This document shows positions 1 to 7,407 of a DNA stretch of 64,000 nucleotides, one piece after another (within the stretch, counting starts at the first letter, position 1; each line of letters starts with the position of its first letter). Origin of the DNA: Olsenella sp. kh2p3 (GTDB lineage Bacteria > Actinomycetota > Coriobacteriia > Coriobacteriales > Atopobiaceae); assembly GCA_900119625.1 (NCBI GenBank), contig FPKD01000001.1:186001-250000 (forward strand), given 5' to 3'. The notes beneath the pieces were generated by a model. It ran no database searches. It was not told the origin of the DNA and saw nothing but the letters and a program-made list of their open reading frames with translations. Both the position numbers and the translations under genes were made by a program.

Positions 1-1212
1 CGAGACTACGTGTGCAACTCCATTGGCCAGGCGTGCTGGGGAGGGTTCTTCCCGCTACTCACCATTGTGGCCACGCAGTTTGTGGGCGCCGAGAACGCCG
101 GCCTCTTCTCTATGGCCATGGTCGTGGGTACGCTCCTGTTCTTTGTGGGCAACTATGGCGTGCGCACGTACCAGGTCTCGGACATCGACGAGATGGACTC
201 GTTCTACGACTACCAGGTCAACCGCATTGCGACCTGCGTTGCCATGGTGCTTATCGGCCTTCTGTACTGCCGTATCCGTGGCTACAACGGCGACATGACG
301 GCCATCGTGTGCGGCGTGATGGGATTCCGCTTCTTCGACGCGCTGGGCGACGTCTACGAGGGCAGGCTGCAGCAGAAGGACAAGCTGTACCTGGCCGGCA
401 TCTCTCAGGCGGTCCGCTGCGCGCTCTCGTTTGTGGTCTTCACGGTGCTGCTCTTTATCACGCGCAACATGGTGGCCGCGAGCATTGGCATGGCGGTGGG
501 CGCGGGGGCCTCGTTTGTGCTGCTCACGCTGCCGCTGGCGCTCATGGAGACCGAGCGCTCGCTGCCGCTCACGTGGCGCGGCGTGAAGGAGATCTTTGTC
601 AACTGCTTCCCGCTGTTCCTGGCGGCGTTTCTCTACAACCTCATCGACTCGATGCCCAAGTTTGCCATCGAGGGGGTGCTCTCGTACGACAACCAGCTCT
701 ACTACAACGCCATGTACTTCCCCGCGCACGCCATTCTCATGGCTGCGGCCATGATCTACAAGCCGCAGCTGCTGCGCCTGGCCAGCATCTGGGACGACCC
801 CGAGCAGCACAAGCGCTTTGACCTCATCATCCTTGCGATGATGGGCGTGATTGCGGGCATCACCGTGATTGTGGGGCTCTTCATGGGGTGGCTGGGCATC
901 CCCATCATGAGCTTCCTGTACGGGCTTGACTTCGAGCAGTTTAGGCCGCTGGTCTACGTGATGGTGGTAAACGGCGGCATCTGCGCGGCAATCGACTTTC
1001 TGTACCAGATCATCACCGTGCTGCGCGAGCAGCAGGCCGTGAGCAGGCTGTACCTCATTGCGTTTGCCTTCTCGGTGCCAGTGCTGTGGCTGCTCGTGGG
1101 CTTCTCGGGGCTCTCCGGCGCCGTGGTGGGCGCCGTAGTGGTGATGAGCATCCTTCTGGTGCTGCTGCTCTCCGAGTACTTCGCCATCCGCAAGCGCCTC
1201 GAGCGGTACTAG
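1..1212 (+). CDS. Polysaccharide/oligosaccharide flippase-like membrane protein (5' end outside window)
   Basis: The reading frame is open from base 1, so the true start lies upstream; a GTG at 10 is only the first in-window start codon. About 403 residues are visible, made almost entirely of hydrophobic segments separated by short loops, with the last helix followed by a basic tail (residues SEYFAIRKRLERY). This multi-helix layout and the loop 'DVYEGRLQQKDKLYLAGI' fit the MATE/Wzx-like polysaccharide transporter group, which moves lipid-linked sugars across the cytoplasmic membrane. No glycan genes follow in the window; the next gene is on the other strand, so this is the last gene of an operon lying to the left. 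The family is inferred from topology and general resemblance. Confidence 0.7.
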   Translation, partial: RDYVCNSIGQACWGGFFPLLTIVATQFVGAENAGLFSMAMVVGTLLFFVGNYGVRTYQVSDIDEMDSFYDYQVNRIATCVAMVLIGLLYCRIRGYNGDMTAIVCGVMGFRFFDALGDVYEGRLQQKDKLYLAGISQAVRCALSFVVFTVLLFITRNMVAASIGMAVGAGASFVLLTLPLALMETERSLPLTWRGVKEIFVNCFPLFLAAFLYNLIDSMPKFAIEGVLSYDNQLYYNAMYFPAHAILMAAAMIYKPQLLRLASIWDDPEQHKRFDLIILAMMGVIAGITVIVGLFMGWLGIPIMSFLYGLDFEQFRPLVYVMVVNGGICAAIDFLYQIITVLREQQAVSRLYLIAFAFSVPVLWLLVGFSGLSGAVVGAVVVMSILLVLLLSEYFAIRKRLERY

Positions 1213-1242
1213 GCGGGGCCTCTCATCTCCTCCCCCATCTCC

Positions 1243-1333
1243 TCCCTCGCGTTCTTTAGCGGTATTTGAGAATCGCGCTGCTCGCCAACTGGGCAAATGC
1301 ACCCTCCGTTTCTCAGAAACCGCTAAAGAAGGA
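1243..1333. repeat. 90-bp inverted-repeat hairpin element, copy 1
   Basis: Left arm TTCTTTAGCGGTATTTGAGA (from 1252) pairs with the right arm ending CCGCTAAAGAA (1309-1330), with a few mismatches and a loop of about 32 nt. The same element, in reverse orientation and with its flank TCCCTCGCG, is present at 30481-30570. Both copies have the same length and share part of the loop, so they are homologous copies rather than chance palindromes. It sits downstream of the flippase gene and could act as a terminator. Confidence 0.8.
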
Positions 1334-1408
1334 GATGGGGGGTGTCGGTGTGCATGTCAGAGAGAAGTTCGGTCGGCGAGACGAGGGGCGAAGGAAGCGG
1401 TTTGCGCA

Positions 1409-1556
1409 CACAAAAATCGACATTGACGGTACAAATTAGGGGTTCCGCTTAGTATCACCCCAGAAGTGCCATTTCACTACCTGCGGCTCCGCAAAAAGTT
1501 AGGGGCTTCGTACTCGGCGATTTGCCGAAAATGTACCGTCAATGTCGATTTTTGTG
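1409..1556. repeat. Perfect 25-bp inverted repeat with 98-bp spacer
   Basis: Bases 1409-1433 and 1532-1556 are exact reverse complements over 25 bp; the core is AAATCGACATTGACGGTACA. The 98-bp spacer has no reading frame of note. The arms are AT-richer than the surroundings. The design resembles a miniature inverted-repeat element, but I see no target-site duplication: flanks are GCGCA on the left and CAGAG on the right. Only one copy is seen in the window. Confidence 0.75.
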
Positions 1557-1608
1557 CAGAGCCCTATTTTTGTGAGGCCTGATCCTATACAAGAGTCGAC
1601 GAGAGTCG

Positions 1609-1633
1609 GCCGCCGGCGCCGGTGGCCGGCGGC
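1609..1633 (-). terminator. GC-rich hairpin just past nhaA
   Basis: GCCGCCGGC pairs perfectly with GCCGGCGGC around a 7-nt loop, ten bases beyond the nhaA stop codon on the minus strand. There is no U-run after it, so it is terminator-like rather than a classical intrinsic terminator. Confidence 0.45.
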
Positions 1634-1642
1634 GTCCAGCAG

Positions 1643-3025
1643 CTACGACGCGTCGTCCATCTCGAGGGCGTTCTCGCGGGATTCTCGCCGTTCCTTCACG
1701 GCGCTCGCCACGTGCACAAAGAGCAGTCCCAGGATGGCCGAGGTAACGGACCCGGCGAGAATGGCGCACTTGGCGGCCATGACCTCGTTAGGGTCGGTGA
1801 AGGCCAGGCCAGAGATGAGGATCGACATCGTGAAGCCCAGGCCGCCCATGATGCCTACCGCAATGATCTGCAGCCAGTCCACGTGCTTGGGCAGCTTGGC
1901 AAAGCCAATGTGCACGAGAAGCCACGTCACCAGGATGATGCCAATGGGCTTGCCAAGCACGGCGCCAAAGTAGACGCCCTTGGTAACCGGGTCCGCGATG
2001 ATCGTAGCAAGGTCCATGTCCACGATCCTCACCTGCGCATTCACAAACGCAAAGATGGGCAGAATCACAAAGTTCACCGGCACCGAGATGTAGCGCTCCA
2101 TGCGCTCCAACGGCGGCGTGACGTGGTGCATCACGCGCTCCACGCGCACGGCGGCGGTGGTGAAGTCGTGCTGGCCCAGGACGTGGCTCTCGTCGTCATA
2201 CGTGTCTTCCAGCTCGCGGGCGCGGGCGTCAAGCCAGTTGCCCAGCTTGGAGAGGCGCACGTCAGAGCGCGCGGGCAGGAAGAACGCCAGGATGACGCCG
2301 GCCAGCGTGGCGTGGATGCCGGAGTTGTACATGCACACCCACAGCATCAGGCCAACCAGCATGTAGGGCTTGGCCGAGTAGACCTTCATACGCGAGATGA
2401 TCCACAGCACCACAATCACGCCGAGAGACGCGGCGCACCAGGCCACGTTGGGGGTCTGCCCATAGAAGAGGGCGATGACCACGATGGCCAGGATGTCGTC
2501 GGCGATGGCCAGGGTCTGGAAGAAGACCTTGGTCGCGGGGGCAATGCGGTCGCCGAGAAGCGACATCACGCCCAGAGCAAAGGCAATGTCGGTGGCGATG
2601 GGCGTGGCCCAGCCGTGCACGGCGCCGCCGGCGTTGATGATGAGGTAGATCACCGCGGGCGCAGCCACGCCGCCAACAGCGGCAAGCATGGGAAGTGCGG
2701 CCTGCCTGGGCTTTCTCAGCTGCCCCACGGTCATCTCGTACTTGAGCTCTATGCCCACCAGCAAGAAGAAGATGGCCATGAGGAAGTCGTTCACAAAGGC
2801 CTCGATGGTTATCGAGAAGGTCGCGGGGCCAATGCCCAGCGAGAGGGGCGCGTGGAGCACCTCCTCAATCACCTCGTAGGCGGGCGAGTTAGCCGTGATG
2901 ACCGCCGCGATGGCAGCGAACACCATGACCGCAGCAGCAATGGTGCCGTTGGAGGTCACCTTGTGGACAGCGCTGCGCTGTTCGATGCGCCTGATGACTG
3001 CGGGCTCACCGTAGATGCTTGCCAT
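1643..3025 (-). CDS. nhaA: Na+/H+ antiporter NhaA
   Basis: 460 residues, slightly longer than the usual 390-440. The family's pH- and sodium-sensing core is visible: Asp146 in TDIAFA and the Asp176-Asp177 pair in IADDILAI, with the same 30-residue spacing as Asp133 and Asp163/164 of the E. coli protein. Multiple hydrophobic segments follow throughout. A charged insert at about residues 255-295 (DARARELEDTYDDESHVLG) lies between helices and likely forms a cytoplasmic loop; many actinobacterial NhaA proteins have such a loop. NhaA exchanges Na+ for H+ at the cytoplasmic membrane and supports growth at alkaline pH or high salt. It is a single-gene unit with a hairpin at its 3' end. Confidence 0.93.
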   Translation of the reverse strand: MASIYGEPAVIRRIEQRSAVHKVTSNGTIAAAVMVFAAIAAVITANSPAYEVIEEVLHAPLSLGIGPATFSITIEAFVNDFLMAIFFLLVGIELKYEMTVGQLRKPRQAALPMLAAVGGVAAPAVIYLIINAGGAVHGWATPIATDIAFALGVMSLLGDRIAPATKVFFQTLAIADDILAIVVIALFYGQTPNVAWCAASLGVIVVLWIISRMKVYSAKPYMLVGLMLWVCMYNSGIHATLAGVILAFFLPARSDVRLSKLGNWLDARARELEDTYDDESHVLGQHDFTTAAVRVERVMHHVTPPLERMERYISVPVNFVILPIFAFVNAQVRIVDMDLATIIADPVTKGVYFGAVLGKPIGIILVTWLLVHIGFAKLPKHVDWLQIIAVGIMGGLGFTMSILISGLAFTDPNEVMAAKCAILAGSVTSAILGLLFVHVASAVKERRESRENALEMDDAS

Positions 3026-3107
3026 TGGTTGTGTTGTCCGTTTCCTTGAGGAGAGGCCGCTCGGGCCCTTCGTTACCCTCTTATCCTACCCAACCAATGA
3101 TGCAAAA

Positions 3108-3794
3108 TTATTTTACCGTTGTTACGGCAGGTGGCGTGGTTGCTGCTGCGTGGCTGTCGCTGTCCACGTGCGCGCCGGGCTGCCCGGCGGCGGCCACCTC
3201 CCCCAGCGCCAGGACCTGCTCCACGTAGATCTTCGCCGCAAGGCTCACCACCGCGGCCTCGATGGTCCGGTCAAGCGGAGAGTCGACCTTCTCGCCATTG
3301 GCGTCACGCAGGTCGATCACCGGCTCCACCGCCGGGGCAACAAAGTCCGGCCCCACCGCGAACTGCTCGGCAAGCGCGCACTCCAGCGCCGCGCAGAGCT
3401 CGTCGTAGGTGTGGCGAAGGTCGAGGTTCTCCTCCTCCACGTGGCGAATGAGGCGCGTGACCTGCTCGATCGAGAGCACGCGCTTGAAGAGGCACACGCA
3501 GACCACGTAGCAGACGTGGCGCCTGGTGTAGCGGTGCTTAACGGGCGCCGGCACCACGTGGCGCTTCACGTAGTTGTTCACCATGGAGCCCGTAACCAGC
3601 GGTCCTTCATCCGGCAGACGCATGAACGAGAGCTCGTCGTCAACCAGGGAGAGAAGCTGGTCCAGGTAAAGCTCGATTCGCGGGAGCTCCGAGAAGCGCG
3701 AGATGTGGATGCTCGTCATGCGCTCGGCGAGGGCGCGGTACGCGTCACGGACACCGGGGCAGCATGCCTGGTCCTTCTCGTCCGCCATTCTCAC
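3108..3794 (-). CDS. DUF1836 domain HTH protein
   Basis: 228 residues. The middle carries the DUF1836 helix-turn-helix signature: MVNNYVKRHVVPAPVKHRYT followed by RRHVCYVVCVCLFKRVLSIEQ. The family is thought to be DNA-binding, with unknown targets. Two starts are possible: GTG at 3794 or ATG at 3788; the G-rich ribosome-binding sequence fits the ATG slightly better. It is transcribed divergently from the DegV gene; a perfect 7-bp dyad lies between them at 3834-3854, so autoregulation and control of the DegV gene are plausible (inference). The C-terminal region contains a run of Ala/Val helices and ends in a polar tail. Confidence 0.8.
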   Translation of the reverse strand: MRMADEKDQACCPGVRDAYRALAERMTSIHISRFSELPRIELYLDQLLSLVDDELSFMRLPDEGPLVTGSMVNNYVKRHVVPAPVKHRYTRRHVCYVVCVCLFKRVLSIEQVTRLIRHVEEENLDLRHTYDELCAALECALAEQFAVGPDFVAPAVEPVIDLRDANGEKVDSPLDRTIEAAVVSLAAKIYVEQVLALGEVAAAGQPGAHVDSDSHAAATTPPAVTTVK

Positions 3795-3833
3795 TCGCCC
3801 CCCCGCAACGCTTGGATTCTGTGTGATTAGATT

Positions 3834-3868
3834 ATCTAGTATTCAAAACTAGATGCAATGGCTATAGT
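3834..3868. promoter_or_regulatory. Dyad operator and -10 box between DUF1836 gene and degV gene
   Basis: ATCTAGT (3834-3840) and ACTAGAT (3848-3854) form a perfect 7-bp dyad with a 7-nt centre. A TATAGT box at 3863-3868 with TTCAAA at 3842-3847 forms a possible promoter for the DegV gene, with the dyad covering its -35 region. The DUF1836 regulator encoded to the left is the obvious candidate ligand; that link is inference. Confidence 0.5.
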
Positions 3869-3925
3869 TGTGGCAATGAAAAAATCGGACGCGCTCTCCT
3901 TCTCCGATGTCCATTGGAGGGAACG

Positions 3926-4783
3926 TTGAACAGCCAGAGAATCGCAGTCATCACCGACACGGGCACGGACACGCCCACCGCGTTCGCGCGCGAGCACGAC
4001 GTGCGCATCGTCCCACTGCGCATAAACTTCTCGGACGGCTCGACGTTCGAGAGCGGCGTCACCATCACGCCCGAGCAACTCGTCGAGCGCATGGCCACCG
4101 AGGTTCCCTCGACCTCGCTCCCCTCGCCCGCAACGATCCGACGCGAGTTCGACCGCGCGCATGACGACGGCTACGCGGCCGCAGTCTTCGTGAGCATCTC
4201 CTCCGGCCTCTCGGCCACCTGCGACACCGTGCGCATGCTTGCCGACCAGCTGGACGACTTCCCGGTTGTTGTGGTGGACTCCAAGAGCATCGGAGTTGGC
4301 GCGGGGCTTGTAGTGATGGAGGCCGTACGCATGGTCGAGGAGGGTATCACCCTGCAGTACATTGGCGCGATGCTCGAGCTGGTGGCACGCAAGAACTCGG
4401 TGTTCTTCTCGGTAAAGAGCCTTGAGTACCTGCGCAAGGGCGGCCGCATCAGTGCCGCCGTGTACCGACTGGGATCCGCGCTCAACATCAAACCCGTAAT
4501 CACCTGCAACGAGGAGGGCGCCTACGTGGTCGCGCGGAAGGCACGCGGTTGGGAGCGCTCCATCGACACGCAGATCTCCCTCGTTGAGGAGCAGGCGAGA
4601 AGGTACGACAAGGTGCGCGTGGCCATTTGCTGCTCGAGCGCGTGCGACATGTTCGACGAGCTCGAGGAGCGCGTGCTTGCCCAGGTGGACAACGCCGTGG
4701 AGGTCATTCGCTCGGGGATTTCCGCCGACCTTCTCGTGCACACCGGTCCGGAGATCGTGGGGATTGCGATCCAGGGAGTGTAG
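3926..4783 (+). CDS. DegV family fatty-acid-binding protein
   Basis: The N terminus reads RIAVITDTGTDTPTAFA, the DegV fold signature that starts with a conserved Asp, followed by TSLPSPATI and SISSGLSATCDTV, which form the lipid-binding region. DegV/FakB proteins bind a single fatty acid and present it to a fatty-acid kinase (FakA); no fakA is in the window. About 285 residues, the usual length. I choose TTG at 3926 because GGAGG at 3916-3920 lies 5 bases before it; an in-frame TTG at 3914 overlaps that site and is less likely. The second DegV protein of the window (42812-43759) is a distant paralogue. Confidence 0.88.
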   Translation: MNSQRIAVITDTGTDTPTAFAREHDVRIVPLRINFSDGSTFESGVTITPEQLVERMATEVPSTSLPSPATIRREFDRAHDDGYAAAVFVSISSGLSATCDTVRMLADQLDDFPVVVVDSKSIGVGAGLVVMEAVRMVEEGITLQYIGAMLELVARKNSVFFSVKSLEYLRKGGRISAAVYRLGSALNIKPVITCNEEGAYVVARKARGWERSIDTQISLVEEQARRYDKVRVAICCSSACDMFDELEERVLAQVDNAVEVIRSGISADLLVHTGPEIVGIAIQGV

Positions 4784-4806
4784 GGGCGACGGCCCGTTGA
4801 CGGAAA

Positions 4807-4990
4807 CGCGCCCTTCGGCGAGAAAATGACGCCGGAGGGCGCGTAATCGAAGCAAATGCGTACGAGATGGCCCCTCTGGCGAGTTTTTCTCGCCGGAGGG
4901 GCACTTTCGTACGTGATGGCTACGGCAACGCACCTTTCGGCGTCAAATACGCGCCGGAGCTGCGACTTCGTACGCAATCGCTGAGAAAAC
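4807..4990. repeat. Tandem hairpin array, 61-bp period, locus A (three units)
   Basis: Unit 1 stem CGCGCCCTTCGGCG (4807-4820) pairs with 4830-4843; unit 2 stem CCCCTCTGGCGAG (4871-4883) pairs with 4889-4901 around a TTTTT loop; unit 3 is a weaker version at about 4930-4960. The shared core GGCG recurs at 4817, 4878 and 4939, a 61-bp period. Linkers contain the hexamer CGTACG (4859, 4908, 4969). The array lies between the convergent DegV and mtnN genes. Related arrays are at 30615-30830 and 33403-33545. Confidence 0.8.
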
Positions 4991-5010
4991 CAAAGCTTCG
5001 GCGCCCCGCC

Positions 5011-5724
5011 CTACTCCCCCAGGCGAGAAACCATGCGAGCGACGATCGCCGCGCAGTGCTCGGCCGCAGCCGTCTCGAAGGCGGAGTACTCCACCGGCGT
5101 CGTAGACCCCGGCTTGTCCGAGATGGCGCGCACCACCACGAACGGCACGCGGTTGAGCCATGCCGTCTGGGCGACGGCGGCACCTTCCATCTCGCAGCAC
5201 ATGCCACCAAAGTCGCGCGCCAGCCGCTCCTTCTCGTGTGCGTCCGCCACGAAGGTATCGCCCGAGACCACGCGTCCCTCGAAGGCACGCACGCCGCCGG
5301 CCACGTCGCGCACGGCGGCCACCGCCTGCGCGCGAAGCCCGGCATCGGCCGAGAAGCCCACGCATCCCAGCTGCGGAATCTCCCCTGGCTCGTAGCCAAA
5401 TACGGTCGCGTCCACGTCGTGGTAGCGGCAGTCGGTCGAGACGACGATGTCGCCCACGTCGATGCGTGCGTCAAGCGACCCTGCCACGCCAGTGTTGACC
5501 ACGTGCGTCACGCCGTAGCGGTCGACAAGCACCTGCACGCACACGCCCGCGTTGACCTTGCCCACGCCGGAGCGCACGACGACCACCGGCACGCCTCCGA
5601 GGGTCCCGGCGTGGAACTCCATGCCGGCCACAGTCGAGACGGACTCGCCCTCAAGGCTCGCCACGAGGTGCGCGACCTCGACCTCCATGGCTCCGATGAT
5701 GCCAACCTTGATATCGCTACGCAT
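5011..5724 (-). CDS. mtnN: 5'-methylthioadenosine/S-adenosylhomocysteine nucleosidase
   Basis: 237 residues, the family's usual size. Hallmarks are GIIGAMEVEVAHL near the N terminus (catalytic Glu), CEMEGAAVAQ in the middle, and RAISDKPG containing the catalytic Asp near the C terminus. The enzyme cleaves adenine from methylthioadenosine and S-adenosylhomocysteine, clearing products of SAM-dependent reactions. Its start overlaps the end of luxS by 8 bp, so the two are translated from one message; MtnN makes S-ribosylhomocysteine, which LuxS then splits. The 3' end faces the hairpin array at 4807-4990. Confidence 0.95.
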   Translation of the reverse strand: MRSDIKVGIIGAMEVEVAHLVASLEGESVSTVAGMEFHAGTLGGVPVVVVRSGVGKVNAGVCVQVLVDRYGVTHVVNTGVAGSLDARIDVGDIVVSTDCRYHDVDATVFGYEPGEIPQLGCVGFSADAGLRAQAVAAVRDVAGGVRAFEGRVVSGDTFVADAHEKERLARDFGGMCCEMEGAAVAQTAWLNRVPFVVVRAISDKPGSTTPVEYSAFETAAAEHCAAIVARMVSRLGE

Positions 5725-6241
5725 TGTGGCCCTCCTCGCTTTTCTCGCCGTCGAGCAGTGCCGGGTAGGTGAGGTGCGCGTCGTCGATTATCTCCAGCGT
5801 GTTGGCGAGGTAGCGCCGTGCCCACCAGTGCGCCAGGTTGAGGTCGGCGTCGTGCCAGTTGCCGCAGGCCTCGGGGCGAGCGCCGGGGATCTCTCCCTCG
5901 AAGTCGCGTATGAACTCGAAGCAGCGACGTACGAGCGGCAGCACCTCGTGCGAGCTGCACTGGCCAAACACCACCAGGTAGAAGCCCGTACGGCAGCCCA
6001 TGGGGCCAAAGTAGACCACGCGGCCGGCCCACTCGGGGTCGTTTCTCAGGAAGGTGGCCCCCAGGTGCTCGATGGCGTGGACCGCGGCCGTGTCCATGAC
6101 GGGCTCGCGGTTGGGCGCCGTGAGGCGCAGGTCAAAGGTGGTGACCACGGCACCGGTATCGGGGTCCTCGTCCACGCGGCTCACGTAGACGCCCGGCTCG
6201 AGCACGAGGTGGTTCACGGTGAAGCTTGCGATTGTCTTCAT
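5717..6241 (-). CDS. luxS: S-ribosylhomocysteine lyase LuxS
   Basis: 174 residues from ATG 6241. The metal ligands are in place: His55 and His59 in VHAIEHL (with catalytic Glu58) and Cys126 in EACGNWHDAD; Cys83 of GCRTGFY matches the catalytic cysteine. LuxS converts S-ribosylhomocysteine to homocysteine and DPD, the autoinducer-2 precursor, in the cytoplasm. It follows mscS by 14 bp and overlaps mtnN by 8 bp. The upstream in-frame extension is rejected because the family starts with M-x-x-I-x-S-F and a GAAAGG site lies before ATG 6241. The C-terminal tail after LDGEK is longer than usual. Confidence 0.95.
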   Translation of the reverse strand: MKTIASFTVNHLVLEPGVYVSRVDEDPDTGAVVTTFDLRLTAPNREPVMDTAAVHAIEHLGATFLRNDPEWAGRVVYFGPMGCRTGFYLVVFGQCSSHEVLPLVRRCFEFIRDFEGEIPGARPEACGNWHDADLNLAHWWARRYLANTLEIIDDAHLTYPALLDGEKSEEGHNA

Positions 6242-6255
6242 GGCGTCACTGCCTT

Positions 6256-7065
6256 TCAGTTGGTTGCGTCGTTGATTATCGATGCGCTCGTGTCCGCAGA
6301 CGCCGGCCGGGCGATCCACGGCGCGCGAGAGATGGCGCGCACGAGCGCATCGGCCTGCACGGCATAGTTTGAACCGGCAACAAGGTGCAGGTGAGCCGTG
6401 CCATGGATGCCCAGGGGACCAAGGTGGTCGAAGAGGACCTCAGTCGAGAAGCCCGGCGCGAGAGCCGCCCCGCACTTCTCGCTCGCAAGGCGCTGGACCT
6501 CGCGGGTCACGGCATCCAGATCGCTGCCCTGCTCGACGTAGAACTCCACGGGGCAGTCGGTGACCGACCAGTCCGTCTCGCGCGTGAGCGCGGTCTTGTT
6601 GAGCACGGAGTTGGGAATGACCTCGACCTTGCCGCCCTTGTCGCGCACCATGGTGGAGCGCCAGGTGACGTCCACCACCTCGCCGGTGAAGCCGCCAATG
6701 GTGACCTGGTCGCCGGGGCGCACCACGCGTCCCATCATGAGGCCCAGGCCGGCGACGATGTTTGACACCGTGTCCTGCAGGCCAAACGAGATGACCACGG
6801 AGGTCACGCCCAGGGCGGCGACAAAGGCCGTGGGCTGGACGCCAAAGACGGGCTCGAGCACGGCGAGCAGCGCAAACGCCCAGATGACCGTGCGCACGAT
6901 GTTGACGAAGATCGACGCCTTGGGCACCCCGGCCGCGTCCAGCGCGCGCTTGAGGCCGTGCACCACCACACACTGGATGAGCAGCGCGATGCCCACGACG
7001 ACGGCAAGGTAGACGACCTTCCCGACAAACGCTGACGCGTCTATGTTTGCGAGGACGTCCTCCAT
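6256..7065 (-). CDS. MscS family small-conductance mechanosensitive channel
   Basis: 269 residues from ATG 7065, preceded by GGGGGAGCG. After two hydrophobic segments (VVYLAVVVGIALLIQCVVV and the IFVNIVRTVIWAFALLAVL region) comes the pore-lining, glycine/alanine-rich helix and the MscS signature GDQVTIGGFTGEVVDVTWR, then the cytoplasmic beta and alpha/beta domains. MscS channels open under membrane tension to release solutes during hypo-osmotic shock. It is the first gene of a minus-strand unit with luxS and mtnN, 14 bp upstream of luxS. The pairing with the methyl-cycle genes has no obvious functional reason. An upstream extension of this frame runs through a palindromic repeat and is rejected. 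Confidence 0.9.
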   Translation of the reverse strand: MEDVLANIDASAFVGKVVYLAVVVGIALLIQCVVVHGLKRALDAAGVPKASIFVNIVRTVIWAFALLAVLEPVFGVQPTAFVAALGVTSVVISFGLQDTVSNIVAGLGLMMGRVVRPGDQVTIGGFTGEVVDVTWRSTMVRDKGGKVEVIPNSVLNKTALTRETDWSVTDCPVEFYVEQGSDLDAVTREVQRLASEKCGAALAPGFSTEVLFDHLGPLGIHGTAHLHLVAGSNYAVQADALVRAISRAPWIARPASADTSASIINDATN

Positions 7066-7407
7066 CGCTCCCCCAGACCTGAAAGCCAAAACGGTTGGTG
7101 AGAAGCCATCATACCCTCCCGATGAGACAAAGGACGAGACGAAGGGACTGTCCCTTTGTCTCGTCCGCGCCGCAAGCGGTAGGGCGAGCGGCTCCAAACG
7201 GCAGTCCTTCTCGTCAGTTTTCATGGCATCTGCCTGCATGTTCCCATCTAGTGGAACGACCCTTTCCGCACTGTGGCACGGCTTCGCCCCGTTGGCAGGC
7301 CCGCCTTCGTACCATCTGGCATGAGGTTCGGGTTCGGGTTTGCGCACGGGTTCGACCCCATAGTTCGGATTTGGCTTTGGTCCTGTATCAACCGTTGGGA
7401 GGATGTC
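7066..7407. other. Intergenic region between mscS and FIST gene
   Basis: 342 bp between divergent genes. It holds a hairpin repeat (7121-7165, separate entry) and a run of GGTTCG direct repeats at about 7324-7355 just ahead of the FIST gene. No convincing coding frame or RNA gene is seen; frames that cross it are stop-free only because of the repeat and high GC. Confidence 0.5.
7121..7165. repeat. GAGACAAAGGGA hairpin family, copy 1 (variant)
   Basis: GACGAGACGAAGGGA (7133-7147) pairs with TCCCTTTGTCTCGTC (7151-7165) with one mismatch. An extra left half-site, GATGAGACAAAG, precedes it at 7121-7132. Related hairpins occur at 11151, 24431, 38729 and 40751. Confidence 0.85.

Noticed and set aside
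1622..3049. Plus-strand frame of 475 codons opposite nhaA
   Set aside because: His/Gly/Asp-rich shadow of the antiporter gene.
4807..4990. CRISPR array at the 61-bp repeat loci
   Set aside because: Units are variable hairpins rather than identical repeats with unique spacers, and no cas genes are nearby.
7273..7407. N-terminal extension of the FIST protein to GTG/ATG codons upstream
   Set aside because: The extension includes the GGTTCG-repeat sequence and the start at 7408 has a GGGAGGA site and matches the family's length.
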